A program made the position numbers and the translations under genes. From a virus: a stretch of DNA of 50,328 nucleotides. The DNA is taken from IMG/VR virus record IMGVR_UViG_3300022888_000001, positions 1 through 50,328 of that record. One strand, 5' to 3'. Shown piece by piece: positions 34,092 through 41,638 of the stretch. A model generated the notes under the pieces. That model saw nothing but the letters and a program-made list of their open reading frames with translations. It had not been told where the DNA came from and ran no database searches. The stretch's first letter is position 1, and each line of letters opens with the position of its first letter.

Positions 34092-34280
34092 TTACAGTTT
34101 TTTTCTTCCGCATCTCTGGCATCGGTAAGTAAATGCGTGATTAAAATAATCGTTTCGCGGGAATCCGATATACTCGTCCGCGTGTCCTACAATCCAGCAT
34201 GGCAAAGGAGAAAACGATCCTTCAGCGAGCAACCCGATCCGCCTGAGAATGCGATTGATCATCCGTTGGCATTTATTCAT
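34092..34280 (-). CDS. Small zinc-knuckle-like hypothetical protein
   Basis: 62 residues, Arg-rich N-terminus, then PCWIVGHADEY and a C-terminal YRCQRCGRKKL CxxC motif. The pattern C/GH...CxxC is common in small phage proteins of unknown role. ATG overlaps the upstream stop. Confidence 0.6.
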   Translation of the reverse strand: MNKCQRMINRILRRIGLLAEGSFSPLPCWIVGHADEYIGFPRNDYFNHAFTYRCQRCGRKKL

Positions 34281-34992
34281 TAGGCTTCCAACAGAACACC
34301 ATTGGATTCATATGAATATTGAGCCGATGATAACCAGACTCATGTTTTTTTCTGAAGCAAAACACCCCACTTTTTGCTCCTATGCTCGCGAAGAAACCAT
34401 CCATGATGCTTTTTCCGTAGATGCTTCGCAACATAATCGGCTGGTTGACCTTTGGAATTGCGACATCTGGAGACAGTCCGATCCAGCCTTCGTCTGTTGC
34501 TGATACCATATCGAGACTAACGATCGTGAAATTCGTTGAGATGATATCGATGTCAAGATACAAGTGCTTCCCAAATATCGACGCGATGGCAATTGTCTCG
34601 CTTGAAGACAACCGCGCTTCGATTTTCAGGATATCTCCGAATTGAAGAAAGATGTTTTTCGTGTCCACTGGCGCGAAATGATACTGGTGATTTACTTCAA
34701 TAACCACATCTCCATCAGGCGTGAAATACCTCCCGGGCGCGAAAAAAGCATTTTTCTTGTCGCGCTCAGGATCGCCCACGCCAATCTCCTGATTCCCTGT
34801 CACAGTATGCAGCGCATCGAATTCCTCGTCGATGCATTTTTTTAATTGCTCCTGAAGCATCACAATTTCGAGCGATCCGTTTGCTATGATATCTTCAATA
34901 ACCTCATTAACGTCGTCTTGAGTCATCTGTCCCGCTGAGTATTTCTCTACCGCGTGCCGGATATGCCACTCAATCCTTTGTTTCGCGTTCAA
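34273..34992 (-). CDS. Hypothetical protein
   Basis: 239 residues, TTG start with an AAGGAG site seven bases upstream. N-terminal helical part (IEWHIRHAVEKYSAGQMTQDDVNEVIEDI), then a beta-rich domain (PGRYFTPDGDVVIEVNHQYHFAPV). No known domain recognised. Overlaps the upstream gene by 23 bases. Confidence 0.65.
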   Translation of the reverse strand: MNAKQRIEWHIRHAVEKYSAGQMTQDDVNEVIEDIIANGSLEIVMLQEQLKKCIDEEFDALHTVTGNQEIGVGDPERDKKNAFFAPGRYFTPDGDVVIEVNHQYHFAPVDTKNIFLQFGDILKIEARLSSSETIAIASIFGKHLYLDIDIISTNFTIVSLDMVSATDEGWIGLSPDVAIPKVNQPIMLRSIYGKSIMDGFFASIGAKSGVFCFRKKHESGYHRLNIHMNPMVFCWKPNE

Positions 34993-35497
34993 CGGTTGAC
35001 TCCTTTTGTGTTTTCTGTTTGGTCAGCGCGTCATATATCACTTCAATGAGCGCATCGTGCTTGGTCCGAATATCGATTCCGGTGTATTGCTTGATTATCT
35101 CAGCCTTGCTCCCAGTTCTTGACCAACCAGTTCCGATTTTATTAAGATACGAGTAATAAACTATCCTCGGCAGCTTCGCGATGACGCTATTGATGTTCTC
35201 CTCGTGATTGTCATAAAAAACGTCTGGCCCTTGACCGAGGTGAATATCTGAAATCAACTGACTCAATACTGGTATTCTCCATGATCCAGACTGAGACTCC
35301 ATCACCTCATTAGACATCACAATATTTACATAATAATTTGCAGATCCTGCCTTGAATGTAAATTTCCAGTTAAATTCACTTCTCTGCGTCTCATACCACC
35401 ACCCCTCCTGCTCAAGACAGATCCAGATCTTTTCAATATCGGAAAGTTCCTCGTGCTTCTTTTCAAGGATCAGCTCTGTTATCGGACTCATTCTCAT
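34970..35497 (-). CDS. Hypothetical protein, first gene of the late operon
   Basis: 175 residues from the ATG at 35497 with a GGAGGT site five bases upstream; a longer frame to 35536 has none. N-terminal IEKIWICLEQEGWWYETQRSE suggests a small DNA- or protein-binding fold; the C-terminus is Lys/Glu-rich. First gene after the promoter at 35648-35676 and its structured leader. Unknown. Confidence 0.7.
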   Translation of the reverse strand: MRMSPITELILEKKHEELSDIEKIWICLEQEGWWYETQRSEFNWKFTFKAGSANYYVNIVMSNEVMESQSGSWRIPVLSQLISDIHLGQGPDVFYDNHEENINSVIAKLPRIVYYSYLNKIGTGWSRTGSKAEIIKQYTGIDIRTKHDALIEVIYDALTKQKTQKESTVERETKD

Positions 35498-35541
35498 GCG
35501 ACACCTCCATAAATACTCGAGCCGGGACATCAACAATCACT

Positions 35542-35644
35542 GTGAACTGATTGAGTGGATGGAAAACCATCGATGCCCCGGCAGGATATAAATTTGACTT
35601 CCGTAAAAATTGCGATCTTTCAAAAGGCGTAATCAGTTCACGCC
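35542..35644 (-). promoter_or_regulatory. Structured 5' leader with interleaved inverted repeats (copy 3 of 3)
   Basis: On the minus-strand RNA, GGCGT (35640-35644) pairs with ACGCC (35626-35630); the hairpin loop plus the last bases, GTGAACTGATT (35631-35641), is perfectly complementary to AATCAGTTCAC (35542-35552). Pairing of a hairpin loop with a downstream segment is the pseudoknot layout. The 11-bp arm starts 7 bases after the -10 box. Two small hairpins (TGCC-GG-GGCA and GATGG/CCATC) lie between the arms. Confidence 0.65.
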
Positions 35645-35647
35645 TCC

Positions 35648-35676
35648 AATATATATCGTAATTTCTTCATTGTCAA
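35648..35676 (-). promoter_or_regulatory. Near-consensus sigma70 promoter for the late operon
   Basis: TTGACA (35671-35676), 17 bp, TATATT (35648-35653), the same as the tRNA promoter. Transcription should start near 35641. Confidence 0.85.
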
Positions 35677-35709
35677 GTATTCGCACAAAATAAACAAAAC
35701 TACACTTTT

Positions 35710-35742
35710 CGCAAGTTTGTCGCAAGTTTGTCGCAAGTTGCT
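35710..35742. repeat. Three 11-bp direct repeats in the divergent region
   Basis: CGCAAGTTTGT at 35710 and 35721 and the variant CGCAAGTTGCT at 35732, repeated every 11 bases, one DNA turn. Lying in the divergent intergenic region just upstream of a plus-strand -35 box, they are candidate sites for a replication initiator or a transcription regulator. Confidence 0.75.
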
Positions 35743-35770
35743 TGGTTTCTGCTCACGAATTGGTTATGTT
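35742..35770 (+). promoter_or_regulatory. Possible promoter of the accessory operon
   Basis: TTGGTT (35742-35747), 17 bp, TATGTT (35765-35770) on the plus strand. A weak match but with the shared spacer, abutting the 11-bp repeats. The rest of the 35771-35935 leader is A/G-rich and shows no gene. Confidence 0.4.
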
Positions 35771-35935
35771 ATGTGTAGTAAGATTAACGCACATTGACAT
35801 AGAGCCGGAGCAAGAAAGAAACGCAAACGGACATTTGAAGCAGGACACAGGCAAATAAGGGAACCAAACGCAGACGCAGACCGAAAGCAAATAAACAAAC
35901 ATAAACACAACGCAGGATTAAAAAGGGGTCGAACC

Positions 35936-36805
35936 ATGAGAAACCAGAATTTTGGAGTAGAGATTGAACTGGCTGGCGTATCACGCTCAGCAATAGCAGA
36001 AGCCGTATCACGCGCCCTTCAGGGTAATATCACCATGACGAACAGCAGAGACGGATACAATAGCACGATAATAACAGACCAGCAAGGCAGAGCATGGAAG
36101 GTAATGAACGACAGCTCAATACCAAGACGGAACGGATACGAAGGATCGGAAATAGTAACCCCGATACTGAATAACGAAGACATAGAGCTTCTCCAGAAGG
36201 TAGTAAGAAGCGTAAAAGCAACCGGAGCCAAAACCCCACCACAATGCGGAATACACATCCACATCGACGGGGAGCCACACACGCCCAAGTCAATCGCAAT
36301 ACTCGCCAAGATGGTATATAAAAACGAAGAGCTGATTTTCGACGCACTGAAAACTCACGGAGCGAGACTCGGATACACCAGAAGCATGAAAACAGAATTC
36401 ATTGAGAAGGTATCGAAAACCAGAACGCACACAAAGGACAACCTTAACGAATCATGGTTTGGAAACTTCCACTCAAGAGTATCGCACTACAACGGAGAAA
36501 GATATCACGGACTCAACCTCAACAATATCTGGCGCGACCTCGGAACGATAGAATTCAGGTATTTCAACTCAACCCTTCACGCTGGCAAAGTAAAAGCATA
36601 CATACAATTCTGCTTAGCCTTATCGGAACGCGCATTAACAGCCAAATCAGCCTCGCATAAAAAAATAGTAACCGACAACCCGAAGTATAACTTCAGAGTC
36701 TGGCTGGTATCAACACTCAACCTTAAAGGTGACGAATTCAAAACCGCCCGCTACCACCTGACCAGATACCTGCAGGGAAACAGCGCATGGAAAACCGGAC
36801 ACTAA
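35936..36805 (+). CDS. Amidoligase
   Basis: 289 residues, an amidoligase of the COOH-NH2 (glutamine-synthetase-like) superfamily. FGVEIEL (6-12), DSSIP...GSEIVTPIL (~59-78) and CGIHIHI (104-110) are the metal/ATP-binding motifs, and the GLNLNN...TIEFRYFNSTLH region completes the fold. Such enzymes make amide or peptide bonds. A GGCT-like gene follows, a pairing described for amidoligases in phages and mobile elements. First gene of the plus operon, with an AAGGGGTCGAACC leader. Confidence 0.88.
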   Translation: MRNQNFGVEIELAGVSRSAIAEAVSRALQGNITMTNSRDGYNSTIITDQQGRAWKVMNDSSIPRRNGYEGSEIVTPILNNEDIELLQKVVRSVKATGAKTPPQCGIHIHIDGEPHTPKSIAILAKMVYKNEELIFDALKTHGARLGYTRSMKTEFIEKVSKTRTHTKDNLNESWFGNFHSRVSHYNGERYHGLNLNNIWRDLGTIEFRYFNSTLHAGKVKAYIQFCLALSERALTAKSASHKKIVTDNPKYNFRVWLVSTLNLKGDEFKTARYHLTRYLQGNSAWKTGH

Positions 36806-36819
36806 AATAACAGAAACGC

Positions 36820-36885
36820 GCCTGCCCTGAGAGATCGGGGCAGGCTAAAAAAAGCCCGGTAGAGAGCCGGGATAAACAATTTTTA
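36820..36885 (+). terminator. Two adjacent GC hairpins, possible attenuator
   Basis: GCCTGCCC/GGGCAGGC (36820-36845) and CCCGG/CCGGG (36855-36871), followed after eight bases by TTTTT. On the minus strand the second hairpin is followed by seven T, which makes it a better terminator there. Probably limits read-through around the amidoligase gene. Confidence 0.45.
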
Positions 36886-36898
36886 ACAGGGTCGAATC

Positions 36899-37108
36899 AT
36901 GAAAAGAAACGAACTGCCAGACGATAATATCATATTCAAAGCAACATTTATGTTCGGAGATGCCTTTTATGACATCCCCGCCATGAAGATCGTAGAAGGC
37001 GAGATTTACCAGAGGAGATTTTTTGGCAAAGGGTTTGTGCAGAGGGGATTGAGCATAAAAAACATAATCAGCTTCAGAGTCATTCAAACATCCACAAAAG
37101 AGGATTGA
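36899..37108 (+). CDS. Small hypothetical protein
   Basis: 69 residues with an AGGGTCGAATC leader. One compact alpha/beta domain is likely (FKATFMFGDAFYDIPAMKIVEGEIYQRR). Unknown. Confidence 0.6.
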   Translation: MKRNELPDDNIIFKATFMFGDAFYDIPAMKIVEGEIYQRRFFGKGFVQRGLSIKNIISFRVIQTSTKED

Positions 37109-37112
37109 TCAC

Positions 37113-37346
37113 ATGACCTTAGATTTTGGGAAATACAAAGGCAGAAAGGTGGATGATATTGCCAAGATTGATATTGATTACCTGATCTGGATACTCGAGA
37201 ACATCAAAGCTAAAAAACACAAAAACCTCATAGACCATATATTTGATCTGATTGGAGATACAGAATATTACGAGACTCATAACGAGATGAGGCGATTGGA
37301 ATGGATGGTCGACTGTGGCGCAGGACTAATGTACACTCAATTTTAA
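37113..37346 (+). CDS. DUF3820 / ExoX C-terminal-like small protein
   Basis: 77 residues. LDFGKYKGRKVDDIAKIDIDYLIWILEN matches the short 'GKYKGK.I.DI...DPDYLRW' domain (DUF3820) found at the end of ExoX-type exonucleases and alone in phages. The separate domain is thought to bind nucleic acid; here there is no exonuclease part. Confidence 0.75.
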   Translation: MTLDFGKYKGRKVDDIAKIDIDYLIWILENIKAKKHKNLIDHIFDLIGDTEYYETHNEMRRLEWMVDCGAGLMYTQF

Positions 37347-37363
37347 ATTAACACGGAGTCGAA

Positions 37364-37822
37364 ATGTCAGAAAATAAAATTATATACTTTGCCTACGGAG
37401 CAAATCTTGACATCCACGGGATGGATTACCGATGCCCCGGTCATAATGCATTATGCAGGGGAGTGCTTCACAACCACGCGCTCGTATTCAAAGGAGTCGC
37501 GGACATCTGCCCGAGTCGCGGAGACTTGGTTCATGGCGCGCTTTATGAAATTTCCGAGGATCATCTGAGATCGCTTGATCGATTTGAGGGATATCCACAT
37601 TTGTATATCAGGAAAACAGTATCGGTAACGACCGAGGATGGCGTGACCATCGATGCGATAGCATACCAGATGACAGACCAACACCGATGGCAATCTCGAC
37701 CGGACTTGGGATATCTTAACACAATATTGTCAGGGATTCAGAGCTGGGGATATCCAATAGAGATTTGCAGGGACGTAATCATTGCATCAAAATGCAAGCC
37801 CGTCGAGATGGAGACCTTATGA
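37364..37822 (+). CDS. Gamma-glutamylcyclotransferase-like (AIG2/GGCT) protein
   Basis: 152 residues. YFAYGANL (8-15) is the substrate loop, HGALYEISEDHLRSLDRFEGYPHLY holds the catalytic Glu (E75) and the usual second motif. GGCT-like enzymes cleave gamma-glutamyl amides as 5-oxoproline. Two genes after the amidoligase: the pair could attach and remove a gamma-glutamyl type group (inference from the described association). Confidence 0.85.
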   Translation: MSENKIIYFAYGANLDIHGMDYRCPGHNALCRGVLHNHALVFKGVADICPSRGDLVHGALYEISEDHLRSLDRFEGYPHLYIRKTVSVTTEDGVTIDAIAYQMTDQHRWQSRPDLGYLNTILSGIQSWGYPIEICRDVIIASKCKPVEMETL

Positions 37823-38067
37823 TAATAAAACACGAACTTGTAAATAGCGACACTTACTTTGTCGGCACCGCGATTGAGATCATTGAGCAGATGCGATTTC
37901 AATCATACTTCGAAAAGGGAGCGAGCATTGAGGATTATCTTGATCATTTAGTCTGCCTCATCAACCGCGTCGGGAAAACAGACCACCAGTTAACCGGGGA
38001 GACGCTGGAAGAGAAAGCTGAAAGCTTTATTGAATTGATGAAGCTCGAATATTTCAAGGAGGCTTAA
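37819..38067 (+). CDS. Small hypothetical protein
   Basis: 82 residues from the ATG at 37819, which overlaps the GGCT stop (ATGA). SDTYFVGTAIEIIEQMRFQSYFEKGASIEDYLDHLV is a recurring small phage protein pattern. Unknown role. Confidence 0.65.
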   Translation: MIIKHELVNSDTYFVGTAIEIIEQMRFQSYFEKGASIEDYLDHLVCLINRVGKTDHQLTGETLEEKAESFIELMKLEYFKEA

Positions 38068-38069
38068 TT

Positions 38070-38240
38070 TTGAAGACATCATTAACCAGCCACCAGTATT
38101 ATATGAGATTAGCTAAACGCCAAAGCACAAGATACTTGAGCGATTGCGTTCTGCACCCGACCAAATACATGACCAAATTTCATGTCGCAATTCTAAAAAT
38201 CGTTTTACGAGACAGAAAGTTAAAAGGAAGCATGATATAA
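38070..38240 (+). CDS. Small basic protein, TTG start
   Basis: 56 residues, MKTSLTSHQYYMRLAKRQSTRYL at the N-terminus, rich in Lys and Arg, one or two helices. The TTG start has a perfect AAGGAGG site seven bases upstream and follows the previous stop directly. Basic composition suggests nucleic-acid binding. Unknown. Confidence 0.6.
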   Translation: MKTSLTSHQYYMRLAKRQSTRYLSDCVLHPTKYMTKFHVAILKIVLRDRKLKGSMI

Positions 38241-38271
38241 CACATCTCAAGCAAAAAAATAGGGGTCAATC

Positions 38272-38631
38272 ATGAATGAAGAAAAACGCCAGTTAGTCCG
38301 AAGCTTTCAAACAACGATCAAGCAACTCAGTGATGAAGAACGCGCAGCATTGATTGAAAAGCACGGTGGTATTGTAACGATTGAAGGACACGCACTCAGC
38401 GTGAAAAACACTCTTATGGTAATATATCAGAGAGAAACCAGCACCGTTGTCGGAGGGTTCAAACAATGGTTACGCGCTGGACGAGTTGTAAGTAAGGGTC
38501 AGTCTGGTTTGACTATTTTTATCCCATGCAAGAAGAAAGTAGAGCAGAACGAACCTGACGAAACATTTTTCAGAATGGCATCAGTGTTTGATATTTCACA
38601 GACGGTTGAACTTGAAGTCGAGGAGAATTGA
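38272..38631 (+). CDS. ArdC N-terminal-like ssDNA-binding protein
   Basis: 119 residues. ALSVKNTLMVIYQRETSTVVGGFKQWLRAGRVVSKGQSGLTIFIPC and VFDISQT match the N-terminal ssDNA-binding domain of ArdC anti-restriction proteins (shown here as positions ~38-110); the metalloprotease half is absent. ArdC protects incoming DNA from restriction and binds ssDNA. A stand-alone domain could protect replicating phage DNA. AGGGGTCAATC leader. Confidence 0.82.
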   Translation: MNEEKRQLVRSFQTTIKQLSDEERAALIEKHGGIVTIEGHALSVKNTLMVIYQRETSTVVGGFKQWLRAGRVVSKGQSGLTIFIPCKKKVEQNEPDETFFRMASVFDISQTVELEVEEN

Positions 38632-38855
38632 TGAAGATCAAACAATCATTCAGAGTTGACGTTATACTGGAGATCCCGGATGAGGGTTTCCAGTATGAAT
38701 TCAGCGACCAGCATCATCCAACTCGTGAGCTGGTAATGACTGCACGGGACCACATCTTAACATCGACCGCGCTCCGAGATCATATGGATGGCAAGAAGCC
38801 GTTTGACCGCGAGTGGATCGTATCGAAACAAATCACAATATCGGAGATGAAATGA
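38631..38855 (+). CDS. Small hypothetical protein
   Basis: 74 residues from the ATG at 38631 (GAGGAG site; TGATG coupling). Beta-strands then helix (FRVDVILEIPDEGFQYEF...ELVMTARDHILTSTALRDHM). Unknown. Confidence 0.6.
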   Translation: MKIKQSFRVDVILEIPDEGFQYEFSDQHHPTRELVMTARDHILTSTALRDHMDGKKPFDREWIVSKQITISEMK

Positions 38856-39157
38856 CAACCAAATTCACGTTTTATGAATTTGTGACACTAAAAGAGGACA
38901 TGTCAATCGATCCTGTACAGGGAATAATAAGTGGGATTAGAATAGGATCTGAACCTTTTGACAATTACTGTGAGGAGGACACATCTTATTATGTTCGACC
39001 TTATGGTGTCCCGATTGGGCTGTGGTATCCATCATCACAACTCAGAAAGGTCATCACCACATCCAATGGTCGCGAGATGACATTCAATCAGTCGCTAACC
39101 GGAAACACACCACAACTTAATAAAGGGGTCGGAAATGATAGATTGGAACGGAAGTAA
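38852..39157 (+). CDS. Small hypothetical protein
   Basis: 101 residues from the ATG at 38852 (ATGA overlap with the previous gene). YEFVTLKEDMSIDPVQGIISGIRIGSEPF suggests a beta fold. Overlaps the next gene by 23 bases. Unknown. Confidence 0.55.
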   Translation: MTTKFTFYEFVTLKEDMSIDPVQGIISGIRIGSEPFDNYCEEDTSYYVRPYGVPIGLWYPSSQLRKVITTSNGREMTFNQSLTGNTPQLNKGVGNDRLERK

Positions 39158-39755
39158 AAAAGAATATCAACTGGTCGACCAGATCGTCGAGAGATCAGAA
39201 CCAATTTTTAAGAAGCTTAAAATTGACATTGATATCCCAAAGCTGAGAATGGATATTATAGCTTGCCACCTGAATCACCACAAACTCGATCTTGACGCGA
39301 TGGTAACATCTAACAGCATATCAGATGTTTATCACGATGTCAGAGGTATCGCTTGCCACATCGATCGCGAAACAGGGAAGCTAAAAGATTGCTTCGTACC
39401 GAGGTTCACACTCCCGCAGCCATTTAAGATAGGAGCAGGCGCAACGATCCAGCGAGGATCTGATTCAGTCGCATGCACAGTGATTGACGTATCGAAATCC
39501 AGACTGATCCTTCAGCGGGACAGAGCAACGCTGAAGGATCAGCCGGGGAACAATCCTGAATTCGTATCAGGAGGGTTTGCCGGACACTGCACTAACCAAA
39601 GCGAACTCAAATATGACTACGCCAGGGATCTTGGAGGTGAGAAATTCGAATGCACTTGGAGACCGAGCGAAAAGCGGTTCAGATTGAAGGGACAGCATAA
39701 GGGTTTCGGATCAGTCTCGCACGGCAGATACGAGTTTTATGATTACAACTTTTAA
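39135..39755 (+). CDS. Hypothetical protein with two domains
   Basis: 206 residues, AAAGGGGTCGGAA leader. N-terminal helical domain (LDLDAMVTSNSISDVYHDVRGIACHIDRETGKL) resembles a small phage domain of unknown role (DUF6874-like). C-terminal part has a beta region with RLILQRD and ends W-x-P...HGRYEFYDYNF. Common pairing in phage accessory regions; no activity assigned. Confidence 0.65.
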   Translation: MIDWNGSKKEYQLVDQIVERSEPIFKKLKIDIDIPKLRMDIIACHLNHHKLDLDAMVTSNSISDVYHDVRGIACHIDRETGKLKDCFVPRFTLPQPFKIGAGATIQRGSDSVACTVIDVSKSRLILQRDRATLKDQPGNNPEFVSGGFAGHCTNQSELKYDYARDLGGEKFECTWRPSEKRFRLKGQHKGFGSVSHGRYEFYDYNF

Positions 39756-39840
39756 TTCCTAACTGATGATCCCGGATGGCACCCGGGTGAATATCCCGTT
39801 GATGATCAGTGTCGCGGCTGTGAAGCGGGATAATTAGGAA
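39756..39840 (+). ncRNA. Candidate structured RNA (three-way junction)
   Basis: Directly after a stop codon: closing stem TTCCTAA/TTAGGAA (39756-39762, 39834-39840), hairpin CCCGG/CCGGG (39771-39787) and stem TATCCCG/CGGGATA (39792-39798, 39826-39832). ACTGAT (39762-39767) is also complementary to ATCAGT (39805-39810), interleaved with the last stem. No T-run. It may be a leader of the gene at 39877 or an RNA on its own. Confidence 0.5.
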
Positions 39841-39876
39841 GCTAATAAATTAACGTCTTAAAAATGGAGGTCAGAA

Positions 39877-40221
39877 ATGAGAAACAATCTCCCTAATGTA
39901 AGGTTCAACCACTTTGTTAATATGGATGTTGTCACGCTGACCATCGAGCCGGGTCAAACGCTGGAGCATTACCGCTTCTTCTATACAGATGAAGGATGGA
40001 GCGAAGAGTCTGAGACATGGATATATCGCGAGTGGGGAGTTATCGAGCGGTATTCTATGACAGGAGGAGTTGATTGTGATGGCAAGCTTGAAAGTTATCA
40101 CGAATCACAATGCCGGATTGATTGTCTCGATGCGATAAATCATCAGAGCAACGTCTACCCTGCTTGGGAAAAGGTTAAAAGTTCACAGCGCGATCATTTC
40201 GCGGGATCGATGGGATACTGA
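39877..40221 (+). CDS. Hypothetical protein
   Basis: 114 residues, GGAGG site. FNHFVNMDVVTLTIEPGQTLEHYRFFYTDEGWSEESETW is a recurring phage protein pattern with a beta-rich domain. Unknown. Confidence 0.65.
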   Translation: MRNNLPNVRFNHFVNMDVVTLTIEPGQTLEHYRFFYTDEGWSEESETWIYREWGVIERYSMTGGVDCDGKLESYHESQCRIDCLDAINHQSNVYPAWEKVKSSQRDHFAGSMGY

Positions 40222-40222
40222 T

Positions 40223-40444
40223 ATGACAATAAACTGGAGAAAGAAGATAGTCGACACTGTTGATCGGATCGCAAAATATCACGATGTTGACACCAAAAGC
40301 GCACAGGACATTTTTGCTGATCGGTTGGATGTGTCTAGATCGACAATGTGGAGATGGATCAAGGGAACAGGGACAAGGAGACCTTACAAGTGGAAGGAGA
40401 TACTCGCGCTTGAAGCAGAATACAAAGCAAAGGTGAAAATATAA
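40223..40444 (+). CDS. Small HTH DNA-binding protein
   Basis: 73 residues. FADRLDVSRSTMWRWIKGTGTRRPYKWKEILALE is a helix-turn-helix of the phage regulator type. The only candidate transcription regulator of this operon; target sites could be the 11-bp repeats at 35710-35742 (inference). Confidence 0.75.
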   Translation: MTINWRKKIVDTVDRIAKYHDVDTKSAQDIFADRLDVSRSTMWRWIKGTGTRRPYKWKEILALEAEYKAKVKI

Positions 40445-40599
40445 TGTATCGATTCGATTATATCCGAGGATCGCCCGGATGGAAAAGGCGGGAACGATGG
40501 GGAAAGACTGTGATTATGTTCTGGTTATTACTTCCGAGCATACTCACCGCAATCACTATAATCTATTTGATTAAATCCGGAGGGTTCGGTGGACAATAA
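40444..40599 (+). CDS. Small membrane protein
   Basis: 51 residues: basic N-terminus (WKRRERWGK), one transmembrane segment (MFWLLLPSILTAITIIYLI), short tail. ATG overlaps the HTH stop as TAATG with an AAGGTGA site. Not in the list of longer genes but well framed. Unknown. Confidence 0.6.
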   Translation: MYRFDYIRGSPGWKRRERWGKTVIMFWLLLPSILTAITIIYLIKSGGFGGQ

Positions 40600-40825
40600 T
40601 AAACTTTCATTTGATAGATATCGACAGACCTACACAATCAGCGGCCTTGATGTTAAAGAACCGCTCCCGTACTTTTGTAAGTCATGCGGGAAGCAATTTG
40701 CAACGATCAGTGGAGTGCTTAATCATATCAACGAATCGCACCCGGAGGAGATCGATCGCATCACGCTCGACACTTTCGGAAGCAAGTTGAACAAGAAAAT
40801 CAAAACCGCAGACAATCGCGTATAA
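40589..40825 (+). CDS. C2H2 zinc-finger protein
   Basis: 78 residues, GTG start with a GGAGGG site, overlapping the small membrane gene by 11 bases. Residues C30, C33, H46, H51 form a classic C-x2-C-x12-H-x4-H finger (YFCKSCGKQF). Likely binds nucleic acid. Last gene of the plus operon, before the bidirectional terminator. Confidence 0.75.
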   Translation: MDNNKLSFDRYRQTYTISGLDVKEPLPYFCKSCGKQFATISGVLNHINESHPEEIDRITLDTFGSKLNKKIKTADNRV

Positions 40826-40841
40826 ATCGATTGTAACGAAC

Positions 40842-40888
40842 AAACGCCCCAAGATGATAACTTATACATCTTGGGGCGTTTCTCTTTA
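40842..40888. terminator. Bidirectional terminator between converging operons
   Basis: 15-bp perfect stem AAACGCCCCAAGATG/CATCTTGGGGCGTTT with a 10-base loop; T-rich on the plus strand (TTTCTCTTT) and partly on the minus strand. Separates the plus accessory operon from the minus operon. Confidence 0.85.
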
Positions 40889-40927
40889 GCGTACCAGCAA
40901 CGCTGCAAGCCTGTTGCTGTGAATTTA

Positions 40928-41155
40928 CTAATCAGTCATCGCATTGGTGATTTTTTCGACAATATTCTGCATTCTTTTGCTATTGTCATTTTCACTCTTT
41001 CCAAATGCCTGAATCGCGCAGTTTGCGTTTTCGCCATCGATCTTAAATCCAAGCACAACTATTCCATCATAATCATGTTCATTCATAAGAAAATTTAGCG
41101 TAGCATCCTTAATCTTTCTCACCTCAGCTATTTCCACTTTTTCAGTATTTCCCAC
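40928..41155 (-). CDS. Small hypothetical protein
   Basis: 75 residues, GTG start with a GAGGT site. Two beta strands and a C-terminal helix (GIVVLGFKIDGENANCAIQAFGKSEND). Last gene of the long minus operon. Unknown. Confidence 0.62.
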   Translation of the reverse strand: MGNTEKVEIAEVRKIKDATLNFLMNEHDYDGIVVLGFKIDGENANCAIQAFGKSENDNSKRMQNIVEKITNAMTD

Positions 41156-41170
41156 AATGACCTCACTTTG

Positions 41171-41638
41171 TTAAATTTCCACAATTTTCCACTCGCCATC
41201 TTCGCGAGTCACTTTCCTGAACTTGAACATCGGGAAGTCTGTTGCTGCTAAATACAACTTCAATCTCCCGGTTGATCTCATATATCCCTTAGTTTCATCA
41301 AAGAACCAGCGTCCGTCATTGTATTCAACCAGCCAATCAGGATTGTAATGACTCTGAGCTTTTTTCTTGTCGACCAGCCGGATATTGACAGGTTCGTATC
41401 TCCACCGCTTAACAATACCAGCAAGCTCTAATGTCTTCAGTCGAGCAGCATAGTCAGCCTCGAGTTGTGATTTATACCCGTCAGCTCGCTTGGTTGATTT
41501 TTTCTTTGGAACATCAATATGAGTTCCAAGCTCTCGCGATCGCTCTTTCACTGGTCCGGGATCACCGAACAGCCCGGGATTCATCCTGCGCACTTCTTCA
41601 CTCACCGATGATTTAAGGGTATCCTTATCAACACTCAC
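41171..41638 (-). CDS. DUF1064-like PD-(D/E)XK nuclease
   Basis: 155 residues from the GTG at 41638, which forms a GTGA overlap with a small upstream gene. KSQLEADYAARLKTLELAGIVKRWRYEP, YNPDWLVEY and FFDETKGY give the E...D...ExK motif of phage DUF1064 putative endonucleases, often found with replication genes and suggested to act on branched DNA. A longer TTG-started frame to 41692 is possible but would run inside the upstream gene. Confidence 0.8.
   Translation of the reverse strand: MSVDKDTLKSSVSEEVRRMNPGLFGDPGPVKERSRELGTHIDVPKKKSTKRADGYKSQLEADYAARLKTLELAGIVKRWRYEPVNIRLVDKKKAQSHYNPDWLVEYNDGRWFFDETKGYMRSTGRLKLYLAATDFPMFKFRKVTREDGEWKIVEI

Noticed and set aside
35710-35742. CRISPR array
   Set aside because: Units are 11 bp and contiguous, without spacers.
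35796-35830. TTGACA as a plus-strand promoter
   Set aside because: No acceptable -10 box lies 16-18 bases downstream.
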